Source of the DNA: Frondihabitans peucedani
GTDB lineage: Bacteria; Actinomycetota; Actinomycetes; Actinomycetales; Microbacteriaceae
Direction: 5' to 3'
NCBI RefSeq assembly: GCF_039537585.1
Contig: NZ_BAABAU010000001.1
Span: forward strand, 806,001-870,000
Length of the DNA: 64,000 nt
This document shows, piece by piece, positions 33,460 through 42,467 of this stretch (within the stretch, counting starts at the first letter, position 1; every line of letters starts with the position of its first letter). The notes beneath the pieces were generated by a model. The model did not search any database and was not told the origin of the DNA. It was given only the letters and a program-made list of their open reading frames with translations. The position numbers and the translations under genes are program-made.

Positions 33460-35472
33460 GTGGCGCCACGTACAGAATCCAGAGTCGGAACCCGAGTCGG
33501 CCGCATCCCGATCCAGGGCCTCCGACCACGCACTCCCGACGACCTCTTCGACACCAAGGCCTTCTCCGGCGAGGTGGTCCCGTTCCAGGCGACGGTGTTC
33601 CGCGAGGGGCACGACATCATCGATGCCGCCCTCGTCGTGGCCGACCCCACCGGGGCGATCACCAGGGCCAGGATGACGCCCGGCATCCCCGGCACCGACC
33701 TCTGGTCGGGCGAGCACCTGTTCGAGACCGAGGGCCTCCACACCTGGTGGGTCGAGGCCTGGACCGACGACTGGGCCACCTGGCTGCACGCCGCCGAGAT
33801 CAAGGTGCCCCTCGGGCAGGACGTCGAGAACGTCTTCGCTTCGGGGCGCGACCTGCTCGACCGGGCCGCGCGCCGCGATCCTGCGTCCGCCCTGCTCCGA
33901 GACGGTGCGAAGGCCCTCGGCAACACGGGGCTCAGCGCCACAGCCCGCCTGCGGGTCGCGACCGACGGGAGGCTGGCCGCCGCCCTCCTGGCCCAGCCCC
34001 TCGCGAGCCTCGTGACCGCCAGCGACAAGAAGAGGGTCCGCGTCGAGCGCAGCCGCGCCGGCGTCGGGAGCTGGTACGAGTTCTTCCCCCGGAGCGAGGG
34101 AGCGAAGAAGCTCGCCGACGGGTCCTGGCAGTCGGGCACGTTCCGCACCGCCGCGAGGCGCCTGCCCGCCATCTCGCGGATGGGCTTCGACGTCGTCTAC
34201 ATCCCGCCGGTGCACCCGATCGGCCGGACGTTCCGCAAGGGGCCCAACAACTCCCTCGAGGCCGGGCCGCACGATCCCGGCTCCCCCTACGCCATCGGCT
34301 CGGAAGACGGCGGCCACGAGGCGGTCCACCCCGAGCTCGGCACCGTCGCCGACTTCGAGTGGTTCGTCGGCGCGGCGAAGAACGTCGGCCTCGAGCTCGC
34401 GCTCGACCTGGCCCTCCAGTGCTCCCCCGACCACCCCTGGGTCACCGAGCACCCGGAATGGTTCACGACGCTGCCCGACGGCACGATCGCGTACGCCGAG
34501 AACCCGCCGAAGAAGTACCAGGACATCTACCCGCTCAACTTCGACAACGACTACGAGGGCATCAGCCGGGAGATCCTCAAGATCGTCCGGCTCTGGATCG
34601 ACCGCGGCGTGACGATCTTCCGGGTCGACAACCCGCACACGAAGCCGGTGCACTTCTGGGAGTGGCTGCTGGAGGACATCCGGCGCGACCACCCCGAGGT
34701 CGTCTTCCTCGCGGAGGCGTTCACGAAGCCCGCCATGATGCAGGCCCTGGCGCAGGTCGGGTTCCAGCAGTCGTACACCTACTTCACCTGGCGCAACGAG
34801 AAATGGGAGCTCGAGGAGTACTTCCGCGAGATCTCCGACGAGACCAGCCCCTGGTTCCGGCCGAACTTCTTCGTGAACACCCACGACATCCTGACCCCGT
34901 ACCTCCAGTACGGCGGCGTGCCCGCGTACAAGATTCGCGCGGTCCTGGCCTCGATGTCGTCGCCCACCTGGGGCGTGTACTCGGGCTACGAGCTGATCGA
35001 GAACGTCGCCCGGCCGGGCTCGGAAGAGAACATCGACAACGAGAAGTACGAGTTCAAGCCCCGCGACTGGGCGGGCGAGGAGGAGGCCGGAGCGTCGATC
35101 GCGCCGTACCTCACGCAGCTCAACCGCATCCGCTCGCAGCACCCCGCGCTCCGGCAGCTCCGAAACCTGCGCCTGCACTCGAGCGACGACGACGCGATCC
35201 TGGTCTTCTCGAAGCACCTCGACGGCCGCCACACGCGCTCGGGACGCTCCGACGCGATCATCGTCGTCGTCAACACCGACCCGCACTCGGCCCGCGAGAC
35301 GACCGTCCGCCTCGATCTGACCGCGTTCGGCCTCGAGCCCGGCAGCCAGTTCACGGTCCGCGACCTGATGACCCAGGCGACCTGGACCTGGTCCGACGAC
35401 AACTACGTGCGCCTCGACTCGTTCGTCGAGCCCGCGCACATCCTGAGCGTCGACTTCAACCGCACCCCCTAG
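33460..35472 (+). CDS. glgE: Alpha-1,4-glucan:maltose-1-phosphate maltosyltransferase
   Basis: GlgE extends alpha-1,4-glucan using maltose 1-phosphate. The 670-residue protein (from GTG 33460, VAPRTESRVGTRVGRIPIQG) has the N-terminal domain, the GH13_3 barrel and a C-terminal beta domain. Asp390 (FRVDNPHTKP) is the nucleophile and Glu419 (FLAEAFTKP) the acid/base, close to Asp394/Glu423 of Streptomyces GlgE. The donor loop NPPKKYQDIYP is present. The longer upstream frame is not supported. glgB follows after 11 bases with its own ribosome-binding site. Confidence 0.95.
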   Translation: MAPRTESRVGTRVGRIPIQGLRPRTPDDLFDTKAFSGEVVPFQATVFREGHDIIDAALVVADPTGAITRARMTPGIPGTDLWSGEHLFETEGLHTWWVEAWTDDWATWLHAAEIKVPLGQDVENVFASGRDLLDRAARRDPASALLRDGAKALGNTGLSATARLRVATDGRLAAALLAQPLASLVTASDKKRVRVERSRAGVGSWYEFFPRSEGAKKLADGSWQSGTFRTAARRLPAISRMGFDVVYIPPVHPIGRTFRKGPNNSLEAGPHDPGSPYAIGSEDGGHEAVHPELGTVADFEWFVGAAKNVGLELALDLALQCSPDHPWVTEHPEWFTTLPDGTIAYAENPPKKYQDIYPLNFDNDYEGISREILKIVRLWIDRGVTIFRVDNPHTKPVHFWEWLLEDIRRDHPEVVFLAEAFTKPAMMQALAQVGFQQSYTYFTWRNEKWELEEYFREISDETSPWFRPNFFVNTHDILTPYLQYGGVPAYKIRAVLASMSSPTWGVYSGYELIENVARPGSEENIDNEKYEFKPRDWAGEEEAGASIAPYLTQLNRIRSQHPALRQLRNLRLHSSDDDAILVFSKHLDGRHTRSGRSDAIIVVVNTDPHSARETTVRLDLTAFGLEPGSQFTVRDLMTQATWTWSDDNYVRLDSFVEPAHILSVDFNRTP

Positions 35473-35483
35473 GAGGCAGCAGC

Positions 35484-37652
35484 ATGAGCACCGACTCCCT
35501 GGTGATCCCGACTCTCGACCCGAACGAGGCCCGCCTCGTCGCCGTCGGGAGCCACCCTCACCCCCACACGGTCCTCGGGCCCCACCACATCGACGCGGGA
35601 GTCCTGGTCAGGGCGCTCCGCCCGCTCGCCGAGTCCGTCTCGCTGATCCTCGAGACAGGTGCTCGGCTCTCGATGGCGCATGTCGCCGAGGGCGTCTGGG
35701 AGGCGCTGGCGATCATCGAGCCCGGCGCCTACCGGATCGAGGCGAGCTACGCCGACGGCAGCCCCTGGGTGACCGACGACCCGTACCGCTTCTGGCCGAC
35801 GGTCGGCGAGGTCGACCTCTACCTCTTCGGCGAGGGCCGCCACGAGAACCTCTGGCAGGTCTTCGGCTCGCACGTCCGGACGCACCAGGACACCCTGGGC
35901 ACCGCGTTCTCGGTGTGGGCGCCGCACGCGCAGGCCGTCCGGGTGAAGGGCGACTTCAACGGCTGGTACGGCGTCGCGCACTCGATGCGGCGCCTCGACG
36001 GCAACGGCGTCTGGGAGCTCTTCGTGCCGGGGCTCACCTCGGGCACGTACAAGTACGAGATCCTGACGGCCGACGGCCGCTGGGTCGAGCGCGCCGACCC
36101 GATGGCCCGGCAGGCCGAGACCCCTCCGGCGACCGCCTCGGTCATCACCACCTCGACCCACGAGTGGGCCGACGGCGACTGGATGACGCAGCGCGCCGCG
36201 ACGGAGCCCACGAACAAGCCGATGAGCGTCTACGAGCTGCACGTCGGCTCCTGGCGGCCGGGCCTGTCGTACCGCGAACTGGCCGACCACCTGATCGGGT
36301 ACGTCTCCGACCTCGGCTTCACGCACGTCGAGTTCATGCCGCTCGCGGAGCACCCCTTCGGCGGCTCCTGGGGCTACCAGGTGTCGGGCTACTACGCCCC
36401 CACCTCGCGCTTCGGCTCCCCCGACGACCTGCGCTACCTCATCGACCGCCTGCACCAGGCCGGCATCGGCGTCATCATGGACTGGGTGCCCGGCCACTTC
36501 CCGAAGGACGAGTGGGCGCTGGCGAAGTTCGACGGGCAGGCCCTGTACGAGCACAGCGACCCGCGCCTCGGCGAACAGCCCGACTGGGGCACGCTGGTGT
36601 TCAACTTCGGCGACTCGCACGTCCGCAACTTCCTGGTCGCGAACGCGCTCTACTGGCTGGAGGAGTTCCACATCGACGGCCTCCGTGTCGACGCCGTCGC
36701 CTCGATGCTCTACCTCGACTACTCCCGGAACGAGGGCGAGTGGGTGCCGAACAAGTTCGGCGGCCGCGAGAACCTCGAGGCGATCGGCTTCCTCCAGGAG
36801 GCCAACGCGACCGCCTACAAGCGGAACCCCGGCATCGTCATGATCGCCGAGGAGTCGACGTCGTTCCCGGGCGTCAGCCGCCCCACCAGCGAGGGCGGCC
36901 TCGGCTTCGGCATGAAGTGGAACATGGGCTGGATGCACGACAGCCTCGAGTACATCGCCCGCGACCCCATGTACCGCAGCTACCACCACGGCGAGATCAC
37001 CTTCTCGTTCGTCTACGCCTTCAGCGAGAACTTCCTGCTGCCGATCAGCCACGACGAGGTCGTGCACGGCAAGGGCTCGCTGCTCGGCAAGATGCCCGGC
37101 GACGAGTGGCAGAAGCTCGCCAACGCGCGCGCCTACTTCGCCTTCATGTGGGCCCACCCCGGCAAGCAGCTGATCTTCATGGGCAGCGAGTTCGGGCAGC
37201 CCGCCGAGTGGAGCGAGCAGCGCGGACTCGACTGGTGGGTGCTCGACCAGCCGCAGCACCAGGGCCTCCACTCGCTCGTGCGCACCCTGAACCTCGTGTA
37301 CCGCGACGAGAAGGCGCTCTGGGAGGACGACTTCTCGACCGACGGCTTCGAGTGGATCGACGGCGGCGCCGCTCAGGACAGCGTCGTGGCCTTCCTCCGC
37401 AAGTCGTCCGACGGCTCCCGCGTCGCGGTGCTGGCGAACTTCTCCGGTCAGCCGGTCCGGATGCGCTTCGGCCTCCCCGAGGCCGGAGTCTGGCACGAGG
37501 TCCTGAACACCGACGCCGGCGAGTACGGGGGCTCGGGAGTCGGCAACTTCGGCAGCGTCACGGCCACCGACGACCCGTGGGCCGGTCGTCCGGCGTCGGC
37601 CGAGGTGCAGCTGCCGCCGCTCGGCGTGGTCTGGCTGAAGCTCGAGGGCTGA
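35484..37652 (+). CDS. glgB: 1,4-alpha-glucan branching enzyme
   Basis: GlgB makes alpha-1,6 branches in glycogen. The 722-residue protein has an N-terminal extension plus CBM48, as in actinobacterial enzymes. Its GH13 barrel carries Asp403 (GLRVDAVASMLYLDYSR), Glu456 (IAEESTSFPG) and Asp524 (ISHDEVVHGKGS). The start ATG 35484 follows AGGAGG. It lies next to glgE, which makes the linear chain it branches. A terminator follows at 37686. Confidence 0.97.
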   Translation: MSTDSLVIPTLDPNEARLVAVGSHPHPHTVLGPHHIDAGVLVRALRPLAESVSLILETGARLSMAHVAEGVWEALAIIEPGAYRIEASYADGSPWVTDDPYRFWPTVGEVDLYLFGEGRHENLWQVFGSHVRTHQDTLGTAFSVWAPHAQAVRVKGDFNGWYGVAHSMRRLDGNGVWELFVPGLTSGTYKYEILTADGRWVERADPMARQAETPPATASVITTSTHEWADGDWMTQRAATEPTNKPMSVYELHVGSWRPGLSYRELADHLIGYVSDLGFTHVEFMPLAEHPFGGSWGYQVSGYYAPTSRFGSPDDLRYLIDRLHQAGIGVIMDWVPGHFPKDEWALAKFDGQALYEHSDPRLGEQPDWGTLVFNFGDSHVRNFLVANALYWLEEFHIDGLRVDAVASMLYLDYSRNEGEWVPNKFGGRENLEAIGFLQEANATAYKRNPGIVMIAEESTSFPGVSRPTSEGGLGFGMKWNMGWMHDSLEYIARDPMYRSYHHGEITFSFVYAFSENFLLPISHDEVVHGKGSLLGKMPGDEWQKLANARAYFAFMWAHPGKQLIFMGSEFGQPAEWSEQRGLDWWVLDQPQHQGLHSLVRTLNLVYRDEKALWEDDFSTDGFEWIDGGAAQDSVVAFLRKSSDGSRVAVLANFSGQPVRMRFGLPEAGVWHEVLNTDAGEYGGSGVGNFGSVTATDDPWAGRPASAEVQLPPLGVVWLKLEG

Positions 37653-37685
37653 CATCCCCGGGCTGCGCGCCCGGTCTTCCGCACA

Positions 37686-37721
37686 CGAGAACGCCCCCTG
37701 CCTCGGCAGGGGGCGTTCTCG
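37686..37721. terminator. Bidirectional terminator between glgB and the thioredoxin-TPR gene
   Basis: CGAGAACGCCCCCTGCC and GGCAGGGGGCGTTCTCG form a 17-base-pair perfect stem around a TC loop. It lies 33 bases after glgB and 15 bases after the converging gene at 37737. Confidence 0.8.
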
Positions 37722-37736
37722 TGAGGAGCGGGTGGC

Positions 37737-38726
37737 TCAGTAGAGCAGCATCGTGAGACGGCGACGGGCTGCCACGACGCTGGGGGCGTCGGTGCCGACG
37801 ATCTCGAAGTACTCGAGGAGACGCGTGCGGGCGATGTCTCTCGACGCAGGATCGAGAGACGGGAACAGCGTCAGCACCCGGTCGAAGGCGTCCTCCACGT
37901 GCCCGCCGCTGAGGTCGAGGTCGGCCACCGCGAGCTGGGCGTCGAGGTCGTCGGGCGCAGCAGCCCCGGCAGCTCGCACGTCGGCCATCGTCGCGCCCTG
38001 GAGACGAGCCAGCAGCGAGACCTGCGCGAGGCCCGCGACCGCCAGCTGGTCGCGGGGATCCTGCGCGATGGCGGTGCGGTACGCCTCCTGAGCGGCGGCG
38101 TAGTCGCCCCGCTCGATCGCGTCGTAGGCGTCCTGGTGGTGCGGCGGGAGCGGCTCGGGCTCCGGCTCGGCCGCAGGATCAGCGCCTTCTCCCCCGGCGG
38201 CGGCATCCGCGCCCTCGACCGAGACCCGCCCGGTCACGCCGTTCTGCTCGGCGAGCTGGAGCACCTGCTCGAACACGTCGCGCACCTGCGCCTCGGGCAG
38301 AGCACCGACGAACAGCGACACGGGCCTGCCGCCGATGACGGCGGCGACGGTCGGGATCGACTGGGCCTGGAACGCCTGCGTGAGCTGGGGGTTGGTGTCG
38401 GCGTCGACCTTGGCCAGGACCAGGCGGCCGCCGTACTCGACGACGAGCTTCTCGAGGATCGGAGACAGCTGCTTGCACGGCCCGCACCACTCGGCCCAGA
38501 TGTCGACGATCACGGGGACCGTGTTGCTGAGATCGAGGACGGCGCTGAAGGTCTGGTCGGTGACGTCGACGACGAGCGACGGGAGCGACCCGACGGGGGC
38601 GTCGCCCTCGGCGGCGGACGCTGCGGAACCCGAGGCGGCCGGCGCCGGCGCCTGAGCGCGGTTCACGAGCGACGACAGGTCGACAGCACCGCGGAGGCCG
38701 GCGGGAGTGGGAGGGACGTTGCTCAT
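37737..38726 (-). CDS. Thioredoxin-TPR co-chaperone (CnoX/YbbN-like)
   Basis: The 329-residue protein has an Ala/Pro-rich N-terminus, a thioredoxin domain with WCGPC at residues 80-84 and a C-terminal TPR-like helical region (about 195-325). This is the layout of CnoX (YbbN), a holdase that passes clients to DnaK and GroEL. Here both active cysteines are kept, as in many actinobacteria. The E. coli protein lacks a normal CGPC. It overlaps the upstream membrane-protein gene by four bases. Confidence 0.9.
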   Translation of the reverse strand: MSNVPPTPAGLRGAVDLSSLVNRAQAPAPAASGSAASAAEGDAPVGSLPSLVVDVTDQTFSAVLDLSNTVPVIVDIWAEWCGPCKQLSPILEKLVVEYGGRLVLAKVDADTNPQLTQAFQAQSIPTVAAVIGGRPVSLFVGALPEAQVRDVFEQVLQLAEQNGVTGRVSVEGADAAAGGEGADPAAEPEPEPLPPHHQDAYDAIERGDYAAAQEAYRTAIAQDPRDQLAVAGLAQVSLLARLQGATMADVRAAGAAAPDDLDAQLAVADLDLSGGHVEDAFDRVLTLFPSLDPASRDIARTRLLEYFEIVGTDAPSVVAARRRLTMLLY

Positions 38727-40495
38727 GAGGCTTCTTTCGCGGAGGTCAGGCCCTGGCTGAATCCGAGCAGGACGATCTTGTCGCTCGAGCCGACGGGCGG
38801 AACGGAGAAGAGGAGTTGGACGCCGTAGGAGGCGACGATGCCCTTGGTCGACTTGGAGACGCCGCTCAGCGACTTGACCTCGCCCTCGGTGTTCACCTCG
38901 GCCCCGGCCTTGGTCGGCTTGACGGTCTCGATCTCGTCGAGCGAGACCGACACGATCGCGCCCGCGTCGATGGTGGCGAAGGCGATGCTCGGATCGGCGC
39001 CGACGTCGCTCGTGTACGCGATCGAAGCGGTCGCGGGCAGCTTCGCCTTCTTGGCGTCTTTATAGGGCTTGCCGATCTTGTCGCGGAGGGTGTCGCCGTC
39101 CTTCTGGAAGAACTTCGCGGACGGGCTGGCGTCGGCGCTCTTCAGGATGTCGGCGTAGGCGGCGGCCAGCTGGTCGGGCTCCATCGTGAGCAGCTTGACG
39201 TCGGGGGCGAGACGGGCGGCACCGATGCTCGCCGGGGCGACGCGCGGGATCTTCGCCCCGGCCTCCAGGCCGACGAGGTAGTCGACCTTGTACGGGTCGC
39301 GGGCGGACTCCTGCACGAGCATGACGCCGACCGGCGAGACCTTGCTGTCGGCCGCGGAGTCCTGGACCACGGCGAAGACCGTGCGCGGCCAGGTGTCGAC
39401 CTGCTGCGGCAGCGTGAGGGTCACGGTGCCGCTCGGGATGCTGAGCGGCGCCGCGGCCGTCTTGTCGGCCTTGCGGATCGCGTAGTTCGCCTTGCGGAGG
39501 GCGAGGGCCGGGCCGGTGAACCGGGTCGCGGCCAGGGTCGCGTCGAGGTTCTTGTCGGCGGTGTTCTGCGTCGCGGTGATCCGCTGGACGATGCGGTTCG
39601 CCTGCGCGGTGGTGACGGCGGGCGGCTGCAGGTCGCTGGCCTGGGGCACGGCCGTGGCCGACGCCGTCGGGGTCGCCGCCGACGTGGCGCCGTCGGACGA
39701 CGGCTGCGGCCAGTAGTCGGACGAGCAGCCGGCCAGGCCCAGGGTGGCGACGAGGACGACCGGGACGACCGCCGTCATCCTGCGACCGCGGCTCCCGCGC
39801 CCCGCGCCCGTGCCGAGAGCGGCGCGTCGCGTCGCCCGGACCGAGCCGCGGCGCTCGGAGCGTGGCAGCCTCGTCCGGCTGCCGGAGTTGCGGCGGGGAC
39901 CCCGGGTGCGCCGGTGGTGACGGATCGCCCAGGCGAACAGGAGGATGCCGACCACGAAGACCAGGAGGCCCGCGGAGATCAGAGGCCCGACGAGCGGGGT
40001 CGCGGTCGAGAGAGGCCAGGTGACCGAGACCGTCTTCGGAGCCGCGCTCGTGCCGTCGGAGGCGACGAGGAGGGAGATGTCGTCGGGGGCGTCGAGCGAG
40101 AAGTTCAGCTCGGGCCCGCTGTACTGCTGGTACCAGAGGTCGGAGTCGGCAGGATCGGGAGTGGTCGCGTCACCCTGGACGGTCTTCGTGACCAGCTTCT
40201 GAGTCGTCTTGTCGAACGACACCTGGTTGTACGAGGCGTCGCCGACCCAGCCGCGGATGTCGGTCGTGCGGCCGTAAGCCGCGAACGCCTTGCTGCCGCC
40301 CTCGATGTGGATGCTCTCGCGTCCGGCGAAGCCCTTGAGGGCCTTGGCCGGGATGACCGTGACCGGGGCGTCGGACCTCGTCGTGATGGACGACGTGACC
40401 GAGTCGGGCGGAGCGAAGACCGTGCGTTGAGCGAGACCGAGCAGGACGAGCAGAGCCGCGACCACCAGGGTGACGACGGCGAAGACGAAGCGCAC
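38723..40495 (-). CDS. Membrane protein with an internal lipobox-like segment
   Basis: This is a 590-residue frame. It has a signal-anchor helix (residues 3-23), an extracytoplasmic domain, a second helix (about 170-192) and a basic cytoplasmic loop to 239. A segment beginning Met240 (MTAVVPVVLVATLGLAGC, Cys257) follows that looks exactly like a lipoprotein signal peptide with a lipobox. It is followed by a soluble domain of about 330 residues. It may be one fused protein or two translated units sharing one frame. The function is unknown. Its start is near a divergent gap of 220 bases before the coiled-coil gene. Confidence 0.8.
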   Translation of the reverse strand: MRFVFAVVTLVVAALLVLLGLAQRTVFAPPDSVTSSITTRSDAPVTVIPAKALKGFAGRESIHIEGGSKAFAAYGRTTDIRGWVGDASYNQVSFDKTTQKLVTKTVQGDATTPDPADSDLWYQQYSGPELNFSLDAPDDISLLVASDGTSAAPKTVSVTWPLSTATPLVGPLISAGLLVFVVGILLFAWAIRHHRRTRGPRRNSGSRTRLPRSERRGSVRATRRAALGTGAGRGSRGRRMTAVVPVVLVATLGLAGCSSDYWPQPSSDGATSAATPTASATAVPQASDLQPPAVTTAQANRIVQRITATQNTADKNLDATLAATRFTGPALALRKANYAIRKADKTAAAPLSIPSGTVTLTLPQQVDTWPRTVFAVVQDSAADSKVSPVGVMLVQESARDPYKVDYLVGLEAGAKIPRVAPASIGAARLAPDVKLLTMEPDQLAAAYADILKSADASPSAKFFQKDGDTLRDKIGKPYKDAKKAKLPATASIAYTSDVGADPSIAFATIDAGAIVSVSLDEIETVKPTKAGAEVNTEGEVKSLSGVSKSTKGIVASYGVQLLFSVPPVGSSDKIVLLGFSQGLTSAKEAS

Positions 40496-40612
40496 TGAGT
40501 TTCTCCCTTCGTGCCACCAGCCGGGAACTGGCGGCAGCGAATTTAAGACCCTTCAGCGTAGCCGACCTCTCTGGGAGCCAGCTAGCCAGCGCGGCCGCCT
40601 CCCCGATCCCGC

Positions 40613-40618
40613 TAAAAT
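40613..40618 (+). promoter_or_regulatory. Candidate -10 element for the coiled-coil gene
   Basis: TAAAAT stands out in otherwise GC-rich sequence, 98 bases before the GTG start at 40716, within the 220-base divergent gap. No good -35 match is seen 17 bases upstream, so this is a weak call. Confidence 0.25.
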
Positions 40619-40715
40619 GCGAAGGCTCGCCCGCTTTCGGCGCCGCACCCACTCGTTCGACGTACTCGTGCCCGGCAGATCCCTGGGCCCGCCCCAACCC
40701 CCACAGGGAGACATC

Positions 40716-42467
40716 GTGGCCACTGATGAGGCTGAATTCGGAACAGAGCTTCGCGGCTACAAGAAAGAAGAGGTCGAGCGGGCCCTCCAGGAGCTCCGGC
40801 GCGAGCTGATCAAGGCGAACAGCGACCGCGCCGAGCAGGCGAGCGAGGCCAAGCAGCTCGCCCAGCGCGTCGACGAGCTCGAGGACGAGCTCGAGGAGGT
40901 CGGCGAGCCGAGCTACAAGGGTCTCGGCGCGAAGCTCGAGAACACCCTGCGTCTCGCCGAGGAGCAGTCGAACGAGCTGATCGCGCAGACCGAGCGCGAC
41001 GCCGCCGCCCTCCGCACCTCGAGCTCCGACGAGGCTCGACGGGTGACCGAGGAGGCAGGCGAACGGGCCGCCGACATCCTCGACGACGCTCGCGGTCGCG
41101 CCGCCGCGCAGATCGAGGAGTCCACCGGCGAGGCCGACCGTCTCCTCGCGAGGGCGAAGACCGACGCCGCCGAGATGATCGCCGAGGCCGAGCGCGACGC
41201 CGCCGCGACCCGCACCACCGCTTCGACCGAGGCCGCCGAGGCTCTCGCCACCGCCCGCCGCGAGGCTGCAGCACTGAGGGCCGAGGCCGAGTGCGAGACG
41301 GCCGACCTGCGCGCTGCCGTCGCCGCCGAGGTCGCGGAGGCCCGCGACGGAGCCGCCGACCTGGCGCGTCAGACCGAAGAGGCCCGGGCGCTCTTCGTCA
41401 GCGACTCCGAGCGCCAGCGCGCCGACCTCGAGCTCGAGGCCACGACCCTCCGCGCCGAACTCGCCCGACTCGACGAGACCACCCGCGCCGACCTCGACCG
41501 CGAGGTCGCCGCCCGCCGCGACGCCCTCGACCGCGAGGTGCTCGGCACCCGCGCCGAGCTCGACGACGACCGCGCCAACCAGCTGGCCGAGCTCGAGCGC
41601 GAGATCACCGCCGCGCGCGCCGCCCTCGAGCACGACGCGGCCACGACCCGCCAGGCTCTCGAGCGCGACGCCGAGCTGACCCGCGCCGACCTCGACCGCG
41701 AGGTGGAGGAGGCCAACGCCGACATCGAGGCCGCCCGCGAGGCCAGCCGCGAGGAGATCGAGCGGACCACGACGCAGACGCGCGAGCAGATCGAGCGCGA
41801 CATCGAGCAGACCAGGGAGCGCCTCGAGCGCGACGTCGCCGAGCAGGCCGCCCGACTCGCGGACGAGGCCGACCGGGCCCGCGCCGAGCTCGACGCCGAC
41901 CTGACCGAGACGCGGGCGCGACTCGCGCACGACGACGAGGAGCAGCGCGCGCGGCTGAAGAACGAGCTCGAGACGCACGAGGCCGAGATCCGCGCCGAGC
42001 GCGAGCGCGTCGAGGCCGAGCTCGCCCGCGAGGCGGAAGACGCCCGGAGCGCTCTCACCGTCGAGCTCGCCACCCGGCGCGACGAGGCCGAGCGCGACTT
42101 CGTCGACCGGCACCACGCCGCCGTCGCCGAGACCCAGCAGTTCCTCGACGAGGCCAACGCTCAGCTGGCCGACGTCACCGCGCGAGCCGAGAAGAAGCGG
42201 CGCGAGTCCCGCACCGCCGAGGAGAACGCCTACGCCCAGGCCCGCAAGACGCGGTCCGAGTCGGAGCGCGTCGCCGCCGAGACCCTCAGCAACGCCCAGT
42301 CGCGGGCCGAGTTCATCGTCTCCGATGCGGAACGCCAGGCACGCGACCTCCTCGACGACGCCGAAGAGCGTCTCGCCGCCATCAACAGGGAGCGGGACAC
42401 CGTGGCCGCCTACTTCGAGAACCTCCGAGGCGTCGTCACGCAGATGGATCAGAGCGCCGCCGAGTGA
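40716..42467 (+). CDS. Long coiled-coil protein, DivIVA-like N-terminus
   Basis: The 583-residue protein starts at GTG 40716 (AGGGAG upstream) with VATDEAEFGTELRGYKKEEVERALQELRREL. This resembles the DivIVA lipid-binding start, where a GYxxxEVDxFL helix follows. Residues 30-583 are almost unbroken coiled coil, rich in Glu, Arg, Ala and Asp with repeated RADLDREV and REQIERDIEQTRERLERDV phrases. It is likely a filament or scaffold at the pole or septum. The AI-2E-type membrane protein gene overlaps it by four bases. Confidence 0.88.
   Translation: MATDEAEFGTELRGYKKEEVERALQELRRELIKANSDRAEQASEAKQLAQRVDELEDELEEVGEPSYKGLGAKLENTLRLAEEQSNELIAQTERDAAALRTSSSDEARRVTEEAGERAADILDDARGRAAAQIEESTGEADRLLARAKTDAAEMIAEAERDAAATRTTASTEAAEALATARREAAALRAEAECETADLRAAVAAEVAEARDGAADLARQTEEARALFVSDSERQRADLELEATTLRAELARLDETTRADLDREVAARRDALDREVLGTRAELDDDRANQLAELEREITAARAALEHDAATTRQALERDAELTRADLDREVEEANADIEAAREASREEIERTTTQTREQIERDIEQTRERLERDVAEQAARLADEADRARAELDADLTETRARLAHDDEEQRARLKNELETHEAEIRAERERVEAELAREAEDARSALTVELATRRDEAERDFVDRHHAAVAETQQFLDEANAQLADVTARAEKKRRESRTAEENAYAQARKTRSESERVAAETLSNAQSRAEFIVSDAERQARDLLDDAEERLAAINRERDTVAAYFENLRGVVTQMDQSAAE

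Noticed and set aside
33388-35439. 683-residue minus-strand open frame antisense to glgE
   Set aside because: No start signal or family motif; GlgE on the plus strand has full catalytic motifs.
35469-37655. 728-residue minus-strand open frame antisense to glgB
   Set aside because: Shadow of glgB; low-complexity Val/Glu/Arg sequence.
40170-42116. 648-residue minus-strand open frame antisense to the coiled-coil gene
   Set aside because: Leu/Gly/Val/Glu repeats produced by the complementary strand of a Glu/Arg/Ala coiled coil; no ribosome-binding site.
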